A DNA stretch of 64,000 nucleotides from Allobosea sp. 117 (GCF_000702305.1 NZ_JNLC01000012.1:124001-188000), one strand, 5' to 3'. Numbered from the stretch's first letter, positions 26,565-36,348 are shown. The notes: generated by a model from the letters alone, not told the origin. Made by a program: numbers and translations.

Positions 26565-27446
26565 TCAGGCGTGCTCGTCGTGGACCTTCTTCCACACCTT
26601 CTTCTTGGTGAAGTAGAGCAACCCGCCGAAGACGATGAGGAAGATCATCACCTGGAAGCCGATGCGCTTGCGCGCTTCGAGATGCGGCTCGGCGAGCCAC
26701 ATCATGAAGGCGATGACGTCGCGCGAATACTGGTCGACCGTCTGCGGCGTGCCGTCGCTGTAGGTCACCTGGTCGGCCGAGAGCGGCGGCGGCATCTTGA
26801 TCGCGTGGCCGGGGAAGTACTCGTTGTAATGCGCCCCCTCCGGCAGCTTGAAGCCCTCCGGCGGGTCCTTATAGCCGTTAAGCAGGGCGTGGATGTAGTC
26901 CGGCCCCTGCTCCTGGTACTGCCGCACGATGTCGATCAGGAAGCCCGGGAAGCCGACCTCATAGGTACGCGCCTTGGCCAGCACCGAGAAGTCCGGCGGA
27001 AAAGCGCCGCCATTCGAGGCGCGCGCCGCCTGCTCGTTCGGGAAGGGCGAGGGCCAGCGGTCGGACAGGCGGCCGGGACGCTCGAACATGTCGCCGGCGT
27101 CGTTCGGGCCATCCTGGACCTTGTACTCCTCGGCGACCGTCTTGGCCTGCTCCTCGGTGAATCCCGGGCCGCCCTCCTGGGCGAGGTTACGAAACGCGAA
27201 GAGATGCGCGCTGTGGCAGGAGGCACAGACCTCCTTGAACACCTGGAAGCCGCGCTGGAGCTGCGCGCGGTCGTACTTTCCGAACGGACCGGCGAAGGTC
27301 CAGGATTCGCGGTGCGGCTGCGGCGCCCCGTGCTCCTGGGCGGACGCCATGCCGGCGCCGCCGGCGAGCGTGGCGAGCGCCACCGCGCCGGCGAGAACAC
27401 CGCAGCGCAGCGAGACGAAGGAGAGCGAGGACATGAGCTTGTTCAT
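26565..27446 (-). CDS. petC: Cytochrome c1 of the bc1 complex
   Basis: The c-type haem subunit that passes electrons from the Rieske protein to soluble or membrane cytochrome c. The 293-residue precursor has a signal peptide (cleavage near residue 36, 'GMASAQ'), the haem site C74-x2-C77-H78 ('VCASCH'), the likely axial methionine M218 in 'HAIKMPPPL' and a C-terminal membrane anchor ('FQVMIFLIVFGGLLYFTKKK'). In Bradyrhizobium c1 is made as a fusion with cytochrome b; here it is a separate gene 14 bases after petB with a GGGAACAG site. Confidence 0.95.
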   Translation of the reverse strand: MNKLMSSLSFVSLRCGVLAGAVALATLAGGAGMASAQEHGAPQPHRESWTFAGPFGKYDRAQLQRGFQVFKEVCASCHSAHLFAFRNLAQEGGPGFTEEQAKTVAEEYKVQDGPNDAGDMFERPGRLSDRWPSPFPNEQAARASNGGAFPPDFSVLAKARTYEVGFPGFLIDIVRQYQEQGPDYIHALLNGYKDPPEGFKLPEGAHYNEYFPGHAIKMPPPLSADQVTYSDGTPQTVDQYSRDVIAFMMWLAEPHLEARKRIGFQVMIFLIVFGGLLYFTKKKVWKKVHDEHA

Positions 27447-27460
27447 CGTTCTGTTCCCGC

Positions 27461-28690
27461 TCAAGCCTTGGACTTGCCCAGCACGGACTCGGTGATCGAG
27501 GCCGGCACCTGCTTCGGCTTCTCGAACAGGCCGAGCAGCGGCAGGATGATCAGGAAGTGCGCGAAGTACCACACGGTCAGGATGCGGCCGGCGATCACGT
27601 AGCCGCCTTCCGCCGGCTTCGAGCCGAGCCAGCCGAGGCCGATGCACACCGCGATCCAGATCCAGAAGAACTGCTTGAACAGCGGGCGATAGGCCGCAGA
27701 GCGCACCTTCGAGGTGTCGAGCCACGGCACGAAGAACAGCACGATGATCGCGCCGAACATGGTGAGCACGCCGCCGAGCTTGTCCGGCACCGAGCGCAGC
27801 ATCGCGTAGAACGGCAGGTAGTACCATTCGGGCACGATGTGGGCCGGCGTCACCAGCGGGTTGGCCGGGATGTAGTTGTCGGCGTGGCCGAGATAGTTCG
27901 GGATGTAGAACACGAACCAAGCGAAGAACAGCAGGAAGCACACCATGCCGAACGCGTCCTTGATGGTCGCGTAGGGCGTGAAGGGCACCGTGTCCTTCTC
28001 GCTCTTCGGATCGACGCCGGTCGGGTTGTTCTGGCCGACCACGTGCAGCGCCCAGACGTGCAGGACGACGACGCCCGCAATCATGAAGGGCAGCAGGTAG
28101 TGCAGCGAGAAGAAGCGGTTCAGCGTCGGATTGTCGACCGCGAAGCCGCCCCACAGCCATTCCACAATGGTCGGGCCGACGAGCGGGAAGGCCGAGAACA
28201 GGTTGGTGATGACGGTGGCGCCCCAGAAGCTCATCTGGCCCCAGGGAAGCACGTAGCCCATGAAGCCGGTCGCCATCATCAGCAGATAGATGATCACGCC
28301 GAGGATCCACAGCACCTCGCGCGGGGACTTGTAGGACCCGTAATAGAGGCCGCGGAACATGTGAATGTACACCGCGATGAAGAACATCGAGGCGCCGTTC
28401 GAATGGATGTAGCGGATCAGCCAGCCATAGCTGACGTCGCGCATGATGTGCTCGACCGAGTCGAAGGCAAGCGTCACATGCGGCGTGTAGTGCATCACCA
28501 GCACCACGCCCGACAGGATCTGGCAGACCAGCATCAGCGACAGGATGCCGCCGAAGGTCCACCAGTAGTTCAGGTTGCGGGGCGTGGGATAGGCGATGAA
28601 GGAGGAATGGATCAGGCCGACCAGGGGCAGCCGGCTCTCGAACCACTTGAGCGCCGGGTTCTTCGGCTCGAATGTCGCGTGTCCGCTCAT
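27461..28690 (-). CDS. petB: Cytochrome b of the bc1 complex
   Basis: The 409-residue membrane core of the quinol:cytochrome c oxidoreductase, carrying both b haems and the Qo and Qi sites. Eight hydrophobic helices can be followed. Haem-ligand regions are '[20 protein letters not shown]' (in helix B) and '[20 protein letters not shown]' (helix D). The Qo-site PEWY motif is present in '[14 protein letters not shown]'. I chose the ATG that gives '[20 protein letters not shown]', with GAGAGAAC directly upstream, and not the longer frame. Confidence 0.97.
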   Translation of the reverse strand: MSGHATFEPKNPALKWFESRLPLVGLIHSSFIAYPTPRNLNYWWTFGGILSLMLVCQILSGVVLVMHYTPHVTLAFDSVEHIMRDVSYGWLIRYIHSNGASMFFIAVYIHMFRGLYYGSYKSPREVLWILGVIIYLLMMATGFMGYVLPWGQMSFWGATVITNLFSAFPLVGPTIVEWLWGGFAVDNPTLNRFFSLHYLLPFMIAGVVVLHVWALHVVGQNNPTGVDPKSEKDTVPFTPYATIKDAFGMVCFLLFFAWFVFYIPNYLGHADNYIPANPLVTPAHIVPEWYYLPFYAMLRSVPDKLGGVLTMFGAIIVLFFVPWLDTSKVRSAAYRPLFKQFFWIWIAVCIGLGWLGSKPAEGGYVIAGRILTVWYFAHFLIILPLLGLFEKPKQVPASITESVLGKSKA

Positions 28691-28715
28691 GTTCTCTCGG
28701 GTCCCTTGGGCCGGT

Positions 28716-29276
28716 TCAGCCGATGGAGATCTTCGTGTCGGACACGAACTGATAAGGCGGGATGGGCAGGTTTTCCGGCGCCGGACCGCGGCGCACGCGG
28801 CCCGCGCTGTCATATTCCGAGCCGTGGCAGGGGCAGAACCAGCCGTCATACTCTCCGGAATGGCCGATCGGCACGCAGCCGAGATGCGTGCAGATGCCGA
28901 TGACGACCAGCCACTTTTCCTTGTCTTTGGCGGCGCGGTTCTCGTCCGTCGCCGGCGCGTCGGCCGGCAGGTTGGCGTTGCGCGCGACCGGATCGAGCAG
29001 GGCGGAGAGCTGGACGTCCTTCGCCTTGGTGATGTCGTCCGGCGTGCGGTTCCAGACGAAGATCGGCTTGCCGCGCCACTTCACCGTGACGATCTGGCCC
29101 TCGGCGATCTGCGAGAGGTCCACTTCGGTGGTGGAGAGCGCCAGCACGGATGCGTCCGGCTGAAGCTGTGAGATGAAGGGCCAGATCAGCGCCGCCGCCC
29201 CGACCGCGCCGACGGCGCCGGTGGCGATGTAGAGGAAATCGCGGCGGGTGGTTTCCGCCGTCTCCGTTGTTGCCAC
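28716..29276 (-). CDS. petA: Rieske iron-sulfur subunit of the bc1 complex
   Basis: The [2Fe-2S] subunit that takes the first electron from quinol. The 186-residue protein begins with a twin-arginine signal-anchor ('[11 protein letters not shown]', residues 10-20) that keeps it in the membrane. Cluster ligands are C129 and H131 in 'CTHLGC' and C148 and H151 in 'CPCHGS', with the disulfide pair C134/C150. It is the first gene of petABC. The 206-bp divergent spacer to trmL must hold the operon promoter; no convincing boxes were identified. PetP/PetR homologues control this operon in Rhodobacter, and their genes lie at 4.3-5.6 kb. Confidence 0.97.
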   Translation of the reverse strand: MATTETAETTRRDFLYIATGAVGAVGAAALIWPFISQLQPDASVLALSTTEVDLSQIAEGQIVTVKWRGKPIFVWNRTPDDITKAKDVQLSALLDPVARNANLPADAPATDENRAAKDKEKWLVVIGICTHLGCVPIGHSGEYDGWFCPCHGSEYDSAGRVRRGPAPENLPIPPYQFVSDTKISIG

Positions 29277-29482
29277 GTTCGGTTCCTTTTCCCTCGACCC
29301 CTAACGCCGTGCCCCCGCGCGACGCACCGCGTCGCCCGCATGCGCGCGCAAACGGGCGACGTACCTTCGAGAGCCTCTAATTGCATCGTCGCCGCCCCTT
29401 GTCCAGATGAGCGCAGTGCGGCAGTCCGTCCTGCCCCCGGGACATCCGGGGACACCTGCCGCCGACCGCCGACGGAGCCGCC

Positions 29483-29995
29483 ATGACATCGACCGCCTCA
29501 TCGACCGACGCGCCCGCCGCCGGGCTCGCCCTCGCTCTCTACGAACCCGACATCGCGCAGAACGCCGGCACGCTCGCGCGTCTCGCCGCCTGCCTCGGGC
29601 TCGGCCTGCACATCATCGAGCCCGCCGGCTTCCCCGTGGGCGACGCCGGATTCCGCCGCGCCGGCATGGATTATCTCGACCGCGCCGTAATTGTGCGCCA
29701 TCCGAGCTTTCCCGCCTTCGAGGCATGGCGGCGCGGAGAGGGCCGCCGCCTCGTGCTGGCCACCACGCGCGGAGCGCTCGCCTATGCCGATTTCCGATTC
29801 GCGCCGTCCGACGTGCTGCTGCTCGGCCGGGAGAGCACCGGCGTGCCGGAGGCCGTCCACGAACGTGCCGATGCGCGGGTCATCGTGCCCATGGCAGCGG
29901 GCGCACGCTCGCTGAACGTCGCCGTCGCCGGCGCGATGATTACCGGCGAGGCGCTGAGGCAGACGGGGGGATTTGTCAGGCCTGCGGCGGGTTGA
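29483..29995 (+). CDS. trmL: tRNA (cytidine/uridine-2'-O)-methyltransferase TrmL
   Basis: A minimal 170-residue SPOUT methyltransferase that modifies the wobble base 34 of certain tRNA-Leu. Features: 'LALYEPDIAQNAGTLARLAA' (in part) at the start, 'FRRAGMDYLD', 'DVLLLGRESTGVPEAVHERA' (in part) and the knot region 'IVPMAAGARSLNVAVAGAM', where homologues usually read P-M-x-x-x-x-R-S-L-N. An N-terminal tail of about 12 residues rich in Ser/Thr/Ala precedes the fold. The place beside petA is typical of Hyphomicrobiales. Confidence 0.94.
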   Translation: MTSTASSTDAPAAGLALALYEPDIAQNAGTLARLAACLGLGLHIIEPAGFPVGDAGFRRAGMDYLDRAVIVRHPSFPAFEAWRRGEGRRLVLATTRGALAYADFRFAPSDVLLLGRESTGVPEAVHERADARVIVPMAAGARSLNVAVAGAMITGEALRQTGGFVRPAAG

Positions 29996-30004
29996 GAGCG
30001 ATGG

Positions 30005-31870
30005 TCATTCCGCCGCCATCTCCGTCGTGTCCTCGGCATCGATGAAGCCGCCGGACTGGCGGCGCCAGAGGCGGGCATAGAGGCCGTCGCGGGCGATCAG
30101 CTCGGTGTGGGTTCCGGTCTCGACGATGCGGCCCTTGTCCATCACCACCAGCCGGTCCATGCGCGCGATGGTCGAGAGCCGGTGCGCAATGGCGATCACC
30201 GTCTTGCCGGCCATCAGTTCGTCGAGATTGGACTGGATCGCCGCCTCGACCTCCGAGTCGAGCGCCGATGTTGCCTCGTCCAGCACCAGTATCGGCGCGT
30301 CCTTGAGCAGCACGCGGGCGATGGCGATGCGCTGACGCTGGCCGCCGGAGAGCTTCACACCGCGCTCGCCGACATGGGCGTCGAGGCCCTGCCGGCCCTG
30401 CGGGTCGACCAGGGTATCGATGAAGGCCTCGGCATGCGCACGCCGAGCCGCCTCCGCGATGGCGTCCTCGCTGGCACCGGGATTGCCGTAGCTGATGTTG
30501 TCGCGCACCGAGCGATGCAGCAGCGAGGTGTCTTGCGTGACGACGCCGATCTGCGCCCGCAGCGTATCCTGCGCCACCTCGCGCACATCCTGCCCATCGA
30601 TCAGGATGCGGCCGTCCTCGGCGTCGTAGAAGCGCAGCAGCAGGCTCACCAGCGTCGACTTGCCGGCACCCGAAGGGCCGACCAGGCCGACCCGCTCGCC
30701 CGGCCGGATCGTCAGGTCGAGTTTGTCGATCACCCCCGAACCGCGCCCGTAGTGGAAGCTCAGGTCCTGAAAGCGGATCTCGCCCTTCTGGATCGCCAGC
30801 GCCGGCGCGCCTTCGCGGTCGGTCACGTCCTGCGGCTGCGACAGCGAGGTGATCGCCTCCTGCACCGTCCCGACATTCTCGAACACGCCGGTCACCACCC
30901 ACATGATCCAGCCCGACATGTTGGTGATGCGGATGGCAAGGCCTGTGGAGAGCGCGATGGCGCCGAGATTGATCGCCCCGATCGACCACAGCCACACGCC
31001 GAGCCCGCCGACCCCGCCGAGCATGAGGCTGTTCAGCACGCTCACCGCGAACGCCATGCGGGTGATCTGCCGCTGCTGGCCGCCATTATCCGCGACGTTG
31101 CGCGTGAGGGCGGAGCGCACATAGCCGTCCTCGCGGTTGGAATGAGCGAACAGCTTGACGGTCAGGATGTTGGTGTAGCTGTCGACGACGCGCCCGGTGA
31201 GCGCCGAATTGCTCTCCGAGGTGCGCTTCGACAAGTGCCGGATCTTCGGCACGAAGACCACCAGCGCCAGGACATAGAAGAGGATCCAGCACACCATCGG
31301 CACGGCGAGCCGCCAGTCCGCCTCGGCGAACAGCAGCACCGCACTGCCGGCATAGATGCCCGCATACCAGAGCGCGTCGATCACTTCGACCACCGAGCCG
31401 CGCACCGCGGGGCCGGCCTGCAGCACGCGGGTGGCGATGCGCCCCGCGAAATCATTGTTGAAGAAGCCGACGCTCTGGCGGATCACCCAGCGATAGGACT
31501 GCCAGCGGATCATCGGTCCGAAATTGGCGGTGATGGTCTGGCGCACCAGAAGGTCGTGAAGGAGCTGCGCGCAGGGCCGCGCCACCACCACCACGAACCC
31601 CATCCAGAGCAGCAGCCCGCCATGATCCGCGAAGATCGTCGCCGGCGAGGAGGACTGCAGAAGATCGACGATCCGGCCGATATAGCGGAACAGCGACACC
31701 TCGATGATGGCGACGAGGAAAGCGGCGAAGAGGGCCGCGACGAACACCCGACCGCTCTGCCGCACGAAGTGCCAGTAGAAGGCGATCAGCCGCTCCGGCG
31801 GACGCTCGATCGGCGCCGGCCGGAAGGGATCGACCAGATTCTCGAACCAGGCAAACAACCGTGTCAGCAT
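30005..31870 (-). CDS. ABC exporter, fused membrane and ATPase domains
   Basis: A 621-residue half-transporter of the MsbA/ATM1-like superfamily. Residues 1-345 form a six-helix exporter domain; the ATPase domain has Walker A 'GPSGAGKST' at 398-406, the signature 'LSGGQRQRIAIARVLL', Walker B 'ILVLDEATSALDSE' and the H-loop 'IAIAHRLSTIARMD'. Two copies would make a working exporter. The substrate cannot be told; the neighbours hemF and trmL give no clear clue. Its end is nine bases from the trmL stop on the opposite strand. Confidence 0.93.
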   Translation of the reverse strand: MLTRLFAWFENLVDPFRPAPIERPPERLIAFYWHFVRQSGRVFVAALFAAFLVAIIEVSLFRYIGRIVDLLQSSSPATIFADHGGLLLWMGFVVVVARPCAQLLHDLLVRQTITANFGPMIRWQSYRWVIRQSVGFFNNDFAGRIATRVLQAGPAVRGSVVEVIDALWYAGIYAGSAVLLFAEADWRLAVPMVCWILFYVLALVVFVPKIRHLSKRTSESNSALTGRVVDSYTNILTVKLFAHSNREDGYVRSALTRNVADNGGQQRQITRMAFAVSVLNSLMLGGVGGLGVWLWSIGAINLGAIALSTGLAIRITNMSGWIMWVVTGVFENVGTVQEAITSLSQPQDVTDREGAPALAIQKGEIRFQDLSFHYGRGSGVIDKLDLTIRPGERVGLVGPSGAGKSTLVSLLLRFYDAEDGRILIDGQDVREVAQDTLRAQIGVVTQDTSLLHRSVRDNISYGNPGASEDAIAEAARRAHAEAFIDTLVDPQGRQGLDAHVGERGVKLSGGQRQRIAIARVLLKDAPILVLDEATSALDSEVEAAIQSNLDELMAGKTVIAIAHRLSTIARMDRLVVMDKGRIVETGTHTELIARDGLYARLWRRQSGGFIDAEDTTEMAAE

Positions 31871-31894
31871 GCCGCGCCTTTTCGACCCGCGATG

Positions 31895-31917
31895 CGGCGC
31901 GAGTATGTCGCGCCGCG
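31895..31917. other. Hairpin upstream of the ABC exporter start
   Basis: A 9-bp perfect stem, GCGGCGCGA and TCGCGCCGC, with a five-base loop, lies about 25 bases before the exporter start codon in the 224-bp divergent spacer with hemF. It could be a 5' leader structure or an operator. A weaker inverted repeat (CTTCC/GGAAG) lies at about 32041-32060 on the hemF side. No clear promoter boxes were seen. Confidence 0.4.
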
Positions 31918-32094
31918 GAAAACCTCATGCGCATCGCCCCGCGCCGCCGCTCCCGAAGCGTCGCAGCCGGTCCGCCCCCGCCGAATCGCCGAAGGGAAAA
32001 GCGCCTCTCTTATGTGGTGGAGCATGGTGCGGTCGCAAAGCTCTTCCACCCTTCGCGGAAGATGCTCTAGAAGCCGCGGCGGAAGGAGCGCGCG

Positions 32095-32988
32095 ATGCAC
32101 GATACAGCCGCAGACACACCCGAAGGCCGGAAGGCCGCCGCCCGCGCCTGGTTCGAGGAGCTGCGCAACCGCATCTGCGCCGTCTTCGAGAAGCTGGAGG
32201 ACGAGGCCCCCTCCTTCCTCTATCCCGGCGAGCCCGGCCGCTTCGTCCGCACGCCGTGGCAGCGCACCGACCACACCGGCGCGCCGGGCGGGGGTGGCGT
32301 CACCGCGATGATGCGGGGCCGGCTGTTCGAGAAGGTCGGCGTGCACTGCTCGACCGTCTTCGGCGAATTCGCGCCCGAGTTCCGCAAGCAGATTCCCGGC
32401 GCGGAGGAATCGTCCCTCTTCCACGCCACCGGCATCTCGCTCATCGCCCACATGGCGAATCCGCATGTGCCTGCGGTGCACATGAACACGCGCTATGTCG
32501 TCACCTCCAAGGCGTGGTTCGGCGGCGGCGCCGACCTCACCCCGGTGCTCGACCGCCGCCGCAGCCAGGAGGATGCCGACGCCATCGCCTTTCACGCCGC
32601 CATGCGCGGCGCCTGCGAGGGGCGGCCGAACGTCGACTACGCCCGCTTCAAGCAATGGTGCGACGAGTATTTCTGGCTGCCCCACCGCGCCGAGCCGCGC
32701 GGCATCGGCGGCATCTTCTACGACTGGCTCGACAGCGGCGACTGGGAAGCCGACTTCCACTTCACCCGCGCCGTCGGCCTCGCCTTCCTCGACGTCTATC
32801 CGCGCCTCGTGCGGCACAATTTCGCGACGCCGTGGAGCGAGGCGGAGCGCGAGGAGCAGCTCGTCCGCCGCGGCCGCTATGTCGAGTTCAACCTGCTGTA
32901 TGACCGCGGCACGGTGTTCGGCCTGAAGACCGGCGGCAATGTCGATTCGATCCTCTCCTCCATGCCGCCGGTGGTGAAGTGGCCGTGA
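32095..32988 (+). CDS. hemF: Aerobic coproporphyrinogen III oxidase
   Basis: Oxygen-dependent decarboxylation of coproporphyrinogen III to protoporphyrinogen IX in haem synthesis. The 297-residue length is typical. Blocks: '[20 protein letters not shown]' (in part), '[20 protein letters not shown]' (the conserved region), '[11 protein letters not shown]', '[19 protein letters not shown]' and the C-terminal '[19 protein letters not shown]'. The ATG follows a GGAAGGAG site. Proximity to petABC fits co-location of haem and cytochrome genes. Confidence 0.97.
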   Translation: MHDTAADTPEGRKAAARAWFEELRNRICAVFEKLEDEAPSFLYPGEPGRFVRTPWQRTDHTGAPGGGGVTAMMRGRLFEKVGVHCSTVFGEFAPEFRKQIPGAEESSLFHATGISLIAHMANPHVPAVHMNTRYVVTSKAWFGGGADLTPVLDRRRSQEDADAIAFHAAMRGACEGRPNVDYARFKQWCDEYFWLPHRAEPRGIGGIFYDWLDSGDWEADFHFTRAVGLAFLDVYPRLVRHNFATPWSEAEREEQLVRRGRYVEFNLLYDRGTVFGLKTGGNVDSILSSMPPVVKWP

Positions 32989-32994
32989 GCCTAT

Positions 32995-33025
32995 GTCGTC
33001 ATCCCGGACCGACCGGGATGACGAC
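32995..33025. terminator. Perfect 13-bp hairpin between convergent hemF and VOC gene
   Basis: Arms GTCGTCATCCCGG and CCGGGATGACGAC flank a five-base loop. There is no T tract, so the element could be a stem-only bidirectional terminator or a short relative of the GTCATCC-type intergenic repeats at 9.2 and 26.4 kb. Confidence 0.65.
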
Positions 33026-33042
33026 ACCGGGGTAAGCGCCAC

Positions 33043-33456
33043 TCACGCCGCCGGCGGCATCTGGCTCATGTGGAAGATCTCCCACACATGGCCGTCGAGG
33101 TCGTCGAAGCCGTGGGAATACATGAAGCCGTGATCCTGCGCCGCGCGCGGGGCGGTGCCGCCGGCCGCGAGCGCCTTGGCGATCAGCTCGTCGACCTTCG
33201 CGTTGCTCTCCACCTGCAGTGCGATCAGCACCTCGTGGCCCTTGCGGGGATCGGGGATCGGCGTCTTGCTGAAGCCCTCGAAGAAGGGCTCGACCAGCAG
33301 CATCGCGTAGATGTTCTCGCCGATGATCATGCAGGTCGCGTTCTCGTCGGTGAACTGCGGGTTGAAGGTGAAGCCGAGCGCGGTGAAGAAATCCACCGAC
33401 GCCTTGAGGTCCTTGACCGGGAGATTGACGAAGATCTGGCTGGCAACAGGTGACAT
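33043..33456 (-). CDS. VOC-superfamily (glyoxalase/bleomycin resistance-like) protein
   Basis: A 137-residue protein with paired beta-alpha-beta-beta-beta modules. The opening 'QIFVNLPVKDLKASVDFFTA' and 'LGFTFNPQFTDENATCMII' are typical of a VOC group often annotated as lactoylglutathione lyase-like; the C-terminal module ends 'DHGFMYSHGFDDLDGHVWEI'. No specific substrate can be assigned. An AAGGCGG lies before the chosen ATG; a longer in-frame start would add 29 residues with no match to the fold. Confidence 0.9.
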   Translation of the reverse strand: MSPVASQIFVNLPVKDLKASVDFFTALGFTFNPQFTDENATCMIIGENIYAMLLVEPFFEGFSKTPIPDPRKGHEVLIALQVESNAKVDELIAKALAAGGTAPRAAQDHGFMYSHGFDDLDGHVWEIFHMSQMPPAA

Positions 33457-33612
33457 CGGTCCGCCTTTCGCTGGTCTATCCGGCCGCCTAATCCGACGCA
33501 TTGGGAAGATGCCCGGCCGTCCGCAACTCCCTGCCCGGCCCAAGGACGGACCGGTGATACGGCTTCCGACATCGATGACGAAAAATATTTGACGTCACGT
33601 CAGGCGGCCGGA

Positions 33613-34848
33613 TCAGGCCGTCGGCATGGCGTCCCGCACCAGCGCGACCAGCGCCAGCGGGTCCTCGGGAAAGCCGCGCTCGATCCACAGCGCTTCGGCA
33701 CGGCGGAGCGCCGCGCCGACCTCCGGGCCCGGCGGCAGGCCGCGCGCCAGAAAGGCGCCGGCGTTGAGCGGGAATTTCGGCGCGCTCCAGCGCTCCGGCA
33801 GGGCGGCGAGCTCGCGCCAACCCGCATCGTCCGCCGGTGCACCGGAGCGGGCGAAATCGGCGAGCACGCGGTCGCGGTAGCCTTCCGCGCCCATGTGATA
33901 GAGCGCGGCGCGGTGCTCCAGCCCGGAGATGTCCGGTGACAGGGCGAGCCGCGCATCCGCCATCGGCGCGAGCCGCTTCGTCTCGGCATTGGAGAGCCGC
34001 AGCCTATCTTGAAGCGGTTCGCCGCCGGTACCGTCGAGCGCCAGCACGCCGAGCCGGCGCACCGCGTCCGGCGCGAGGCCGAGCCCGGCCTCTATGGCGG
34101 CGAGCCGCGCGAAGGCGGCGACATCGCCCGCGCCGCCGAGCACCGGAGCGAGCAGGCCGGCGGCCTCCATCTCCTCGATCGTGTCGGCCGCGCGTGGCGC
34201 CGTCAGCAGCTTCATAAGCTCCGCCCGCACCCGCTCGCGCGAGAGCTGCGAAAGGCCCTCCCGGCCCCGCATCGCCGCCGCCAGCGCCGCGGGATCGAGG
34301 TCCCCCCGGCCATAGGCGGCGTGGAAGCGGAACAGCCGCAGGATGCGCAGGTAATCCTCGCGGATACGCTCGTCCGCATCGCCGATGAAGCGCACCTTGC
34401 CCGCACGCGCATCCGCGATGCCGCCGACGAGGTCGAGGACGGTGCCGTCGCGCTGCTGATAGAGCGCGTTCATGGTGAAGTCGCGCCGCTCCGCGTCGTG
34501 CCGCCAGCTCCGCCCGAACGCCACCTTGGCGCGCCGCCCGTCGGTCTCGACATCCTCGCGCAGCGTCGTCACCTCGAACGGCTCGCCCTCGGCGATCACC
34601 GTCACCGTGCCGTGCTCGATGCCGGTCGGCACCGCCTTCAGGCCGGCGGCCTCGACGCGGCGGATGACCTCCTCGGGCCGCGCTGTAGTGGCGACGTCGA
34701 CATCGCCACGTCGCGGCAGGCCGAGCAGCGCGTCGCGCACCGCGCCGCCGACCGCGCGGGCCTCCTCGCCGTCATGGTCGAGAAGGGCGAGCACCCGTTC
34801 CAATCCCGGATGGCTCTCGGCGAGCGGGGGAATACGGACCGCGCTCAT
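33613..34848 (-). CDS. cca: CCA tRNA nucleotidyltransferase / poly(A) polymerase family
   Basis: Adds or repairs the CCA end of tRNA. The 411-residue class II enzyme has the catalytic core 'VGGAVRDALLGLPRRGDVDV' with the metal-binding Asp pair, 'RRDFTMNALYQQRDG' and the signature 'RIREDYLRILRLFRFHA'. In alphaproteobacteria this type is usually the bacterial PcnB/CCA hybrid, so either CCA-adding or A-adding function is possible. The start overlaps the stop of the DUF6111 gene as ATGA, making it the last gene of a four-gene operon. Confidence 0.94.
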   Translation of the reverse strand: MSAVRIPPLAESHPGLERVLALLDHDGEEARAVGGAVRDALLGLPRRGDVDVATTARPEEVIRRVEAAGLKAVPTGIEHGTVTVIAEGEPFEVTTLREDVETDGRRAKVAFGRSWRHDAERRDFTMNALYQQRDGTVLDLVGGIADARAGKVRFIGDADERIREDYLRILRLFRFHAAYGRGDLDPAALAAAMRGREGLSQLSRERVRAELMKLLTAPRAADTIEEMEAAGLLAPVLGGAGDVAAFARLAAIEAGLGLAPDAVRRLGVLALDGTGGEPLQDRLRLSNAETKRLAPMADARLALSPDISGLEHRAALYHMGAEGYRDRVLADFARSGAPADDAGWRELAALPERWSAPKFPLNAGAFLARGLPPGPEVGAALRRAEALWIERGFPEDPLALVALVRDAMPTA

Positions 34849-35108
34849 TCGATATGCCCGGGAATGAGGATGCCGTCCTTCCAGGTGGGCGGCACATAGC
34901 GTCCGGTGGTCGGCCCGCGCGTCTCGAATTCGAAGAACACCAGCCCCGCCGCGACCAGCAGCACCGCCGCCAGCGCGCACAGCACGAAGGCGCGCGTCGA
35001 CCAGCCCTCGACCAGGCTGTCGAGGCCGCGGCCGAAGCGCAGATAGAGCGCGAACAGCACGAAGGGCGTGATGAACAGCAGGATCTCGGTGATCGCGACA
35101 CGCAGCAT
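34845..35108 (-). CDS. Small membrane protein, DUF6111 family
   Basis: An 87-residue protein with two hydrophobic helices ('ITEILLFITPFVLFALYLRF' and 'AFVLCALAAVLLVAAGLVFF') and a short conserved C-terminal tail ('GRYVPPTWKDGILIPGHIE'). This pattern is the DUF6111 family of alphaproteobacteria, function unknown. It overlaps the nudix stop and the cca start by a few bases, so translation is coupled on both sides. Confidence 0.88.
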   Translation of the reverse strand: MLRVAITEILLFITPFVLFALYLRFGRGLDSLVEGWSTRAFVLCALAAVLLVAAGLVFFEFETRGPTTGRYVPPTWKDGILIPGHIE

Positions 35109-35758
35109 CAGCCGTACATCCGCTCATAGAGGTTGCGCAAAATGCCGGCCGTCACGCCCCAGATGAAACGCTTCTCATAGGCCATGGCGTGGAAGGTGCG
35201 CACCAGTCCCTCCGCCTCGCGCGAATGGCGCTGGTGGTTGGCCGGGGTCATCAGGAAGTCGAGCGGCACCTCGAACGCCTCGTCGACCTCGCCGGGGTTC
35301 AGCGTCAGGCCGAATTCGGGCCGCACCATCCCGACCACCGGCACTATGCGGAATCCGGTACGGCTGAGATAGGCGTCGAGATAGCCGAGCGGCGAGACGA
35401 GGTCGCGCGCAAGGCCGATCTCCTCCTCCGCCTCGCGCAGTGCGGCAGCGAGCGGGCCGGCATCCTCCGCCTCGATCTTGCCGCCCGGGAAGGCGATCTG
35501 GCCGGCATGGTTCGGCAGGTGGTTGGAGCGCAGCGTGAGCAGCACGGTCGGCTCAGGGCGGGCCACCACCGGGATCAGCACCGCCGCCGCCCGCACCGGC
35601 CGGCCGTCGACCAGAGCGCGAAACTGCGGCGTCAGCTCGTGATCGCCGCGCGGCGGCTCGCCGTCGAGATCGGGCTGGGGGTTCAGCCGGGCATGCGCGC
35701 GGGCAAGGAAATCGCCGAGCGCCGGCGAGGTCGTCTGGGCAGGCACTGCGGTATTCAT
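35108..35758 (-). CDS. CoA pyrophosphatase (nudix hydrolase, NudL type)
   Basis: A 216-residue nudix protein. The nudix box reads 'GGKIEAEDAGPLAAALREAE' and continues EEIGL, with Asp in place of the first Glu as is usual in the CoA pyrophosphatase subgroup, and the upstream UPF0035-type block 'LRSNHLPNHAGQIAFPGG' is present. These enzymes split CoA or acyl-CoA into 3',5'-ADP and (acyl)phosphopantetheine. Its start overlaps the DUF1285 stop and its stop overlaps the DUF6111 start. Confidence 0.93.
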   Translation of the reverse strand: MNTAVPAQTTSPALGDFLARAHARLNPQPDLDGEPPRGDHELTPQFRALVDGRPVRAAAVLIPVVARPEPTVLLTLRSNHLPNHAGQIAFPGGKIEAEDAGPLAAALREAEEEIGLARDLVSPLGYLDAYLSRTGFRIVPVVGMVRPEFGLTLNPGEVDEAFEVPLDFLMTPANHQRHSREAEGLVRTFHAMAYEKRFIWGVTAGILRNLYERMYG

Positions 35759-36348
35759 GTCGGCTCATCCAGCAGGGTCGCCGGCGCCATCGCGAAGAAG
35801 GCGCCGCCGGACGCCACGCCGAGCACCCCCTCCCCCTTTACCGTCTGCTCCTCGACGAGTTCGGCGAGTTCGAGCGCGACGGACCGGGTGAGGCGCGCCC
35901 AAAGGTCGCGGCGTACCCTAATATAGGGACGCAAACCCCCGCCCGCCGCCTCCCGATCGAAGCGCAGCGGATGCGCGGCATCGCAGCGGACCAGTTCGTC
36001 GAGATTGGTGCGGAACACCAGCCCCCGCACGCCTGATTCGTCGGTCTCGCTCGCCATCTCAACGGCGAGGAACGGCGCGTCCTCGACCGTGATCGACAGC
36101 ATTTCCGCCGGCGTGACCAGCACATAGCGCCCGGCGCGGCGGTCGAGCACCGAGGCGAACAGGCGGATGAGCGGCATTCGCCGGATCGGCGCGCCCTCAT
36201 GGAACCAGGTGCCGTCGCGGTCGATACGGATGTCGATTTCGCCACAATCGGGCGGATTCCACCTGTCCACAGGCGCGGGAGAACGGCCACTTGTGGCAGA
36301 TACGGCCCTCATCAATTCCGCAAATCGCGCCGAAGCGTCTGATTCCAT
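35755..36348 (-). CDS. DUF1285 domain-containing protein
   Basis: A 197-residue protein of the DUF1285 family, function unknown, known structurally from Shewanella and Bordetella-type members. Recognisable blocks are 'CGEIDIRIDRDGTWFHEGAP' (in part), 'RMPLIRLFASVLDRR', 'YVLVTPAEM', 'FRTNLDELVRCDAAHPLRF' and 'LRPYIRVRRDLWARL'. It is the first gene of the DUF1285-nudix-DUF6111-cca operon, all coupled by overlaps. A longer in-frame start would add 40 unlikely residues. Confidence 0.92.
   Translation of the reverse strand: MESDASARFAELMRAVSATSGRSPAPVDRWNPPDCGEIDIRIDRDGTWFHEGAPIRRMPLIRLFASVLDRRAGRYVLVTPAEMLSITVEDAPFLAVEMASETDESGVRGLVFRTNLDELVRCDAAHPLRFDREAAGGGLRPYIRVRRDLWARLTRSVALELAELVEEQTVKGEGVLGVASGGAFFAMAPATLLDEPT

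Noticed and set aside
30107-32311. Open frame of 734 codons on the plus strand across the ABC exporter
   Set aside because: Antisense shadow of the exporter; no motifs, wrong codon bias.
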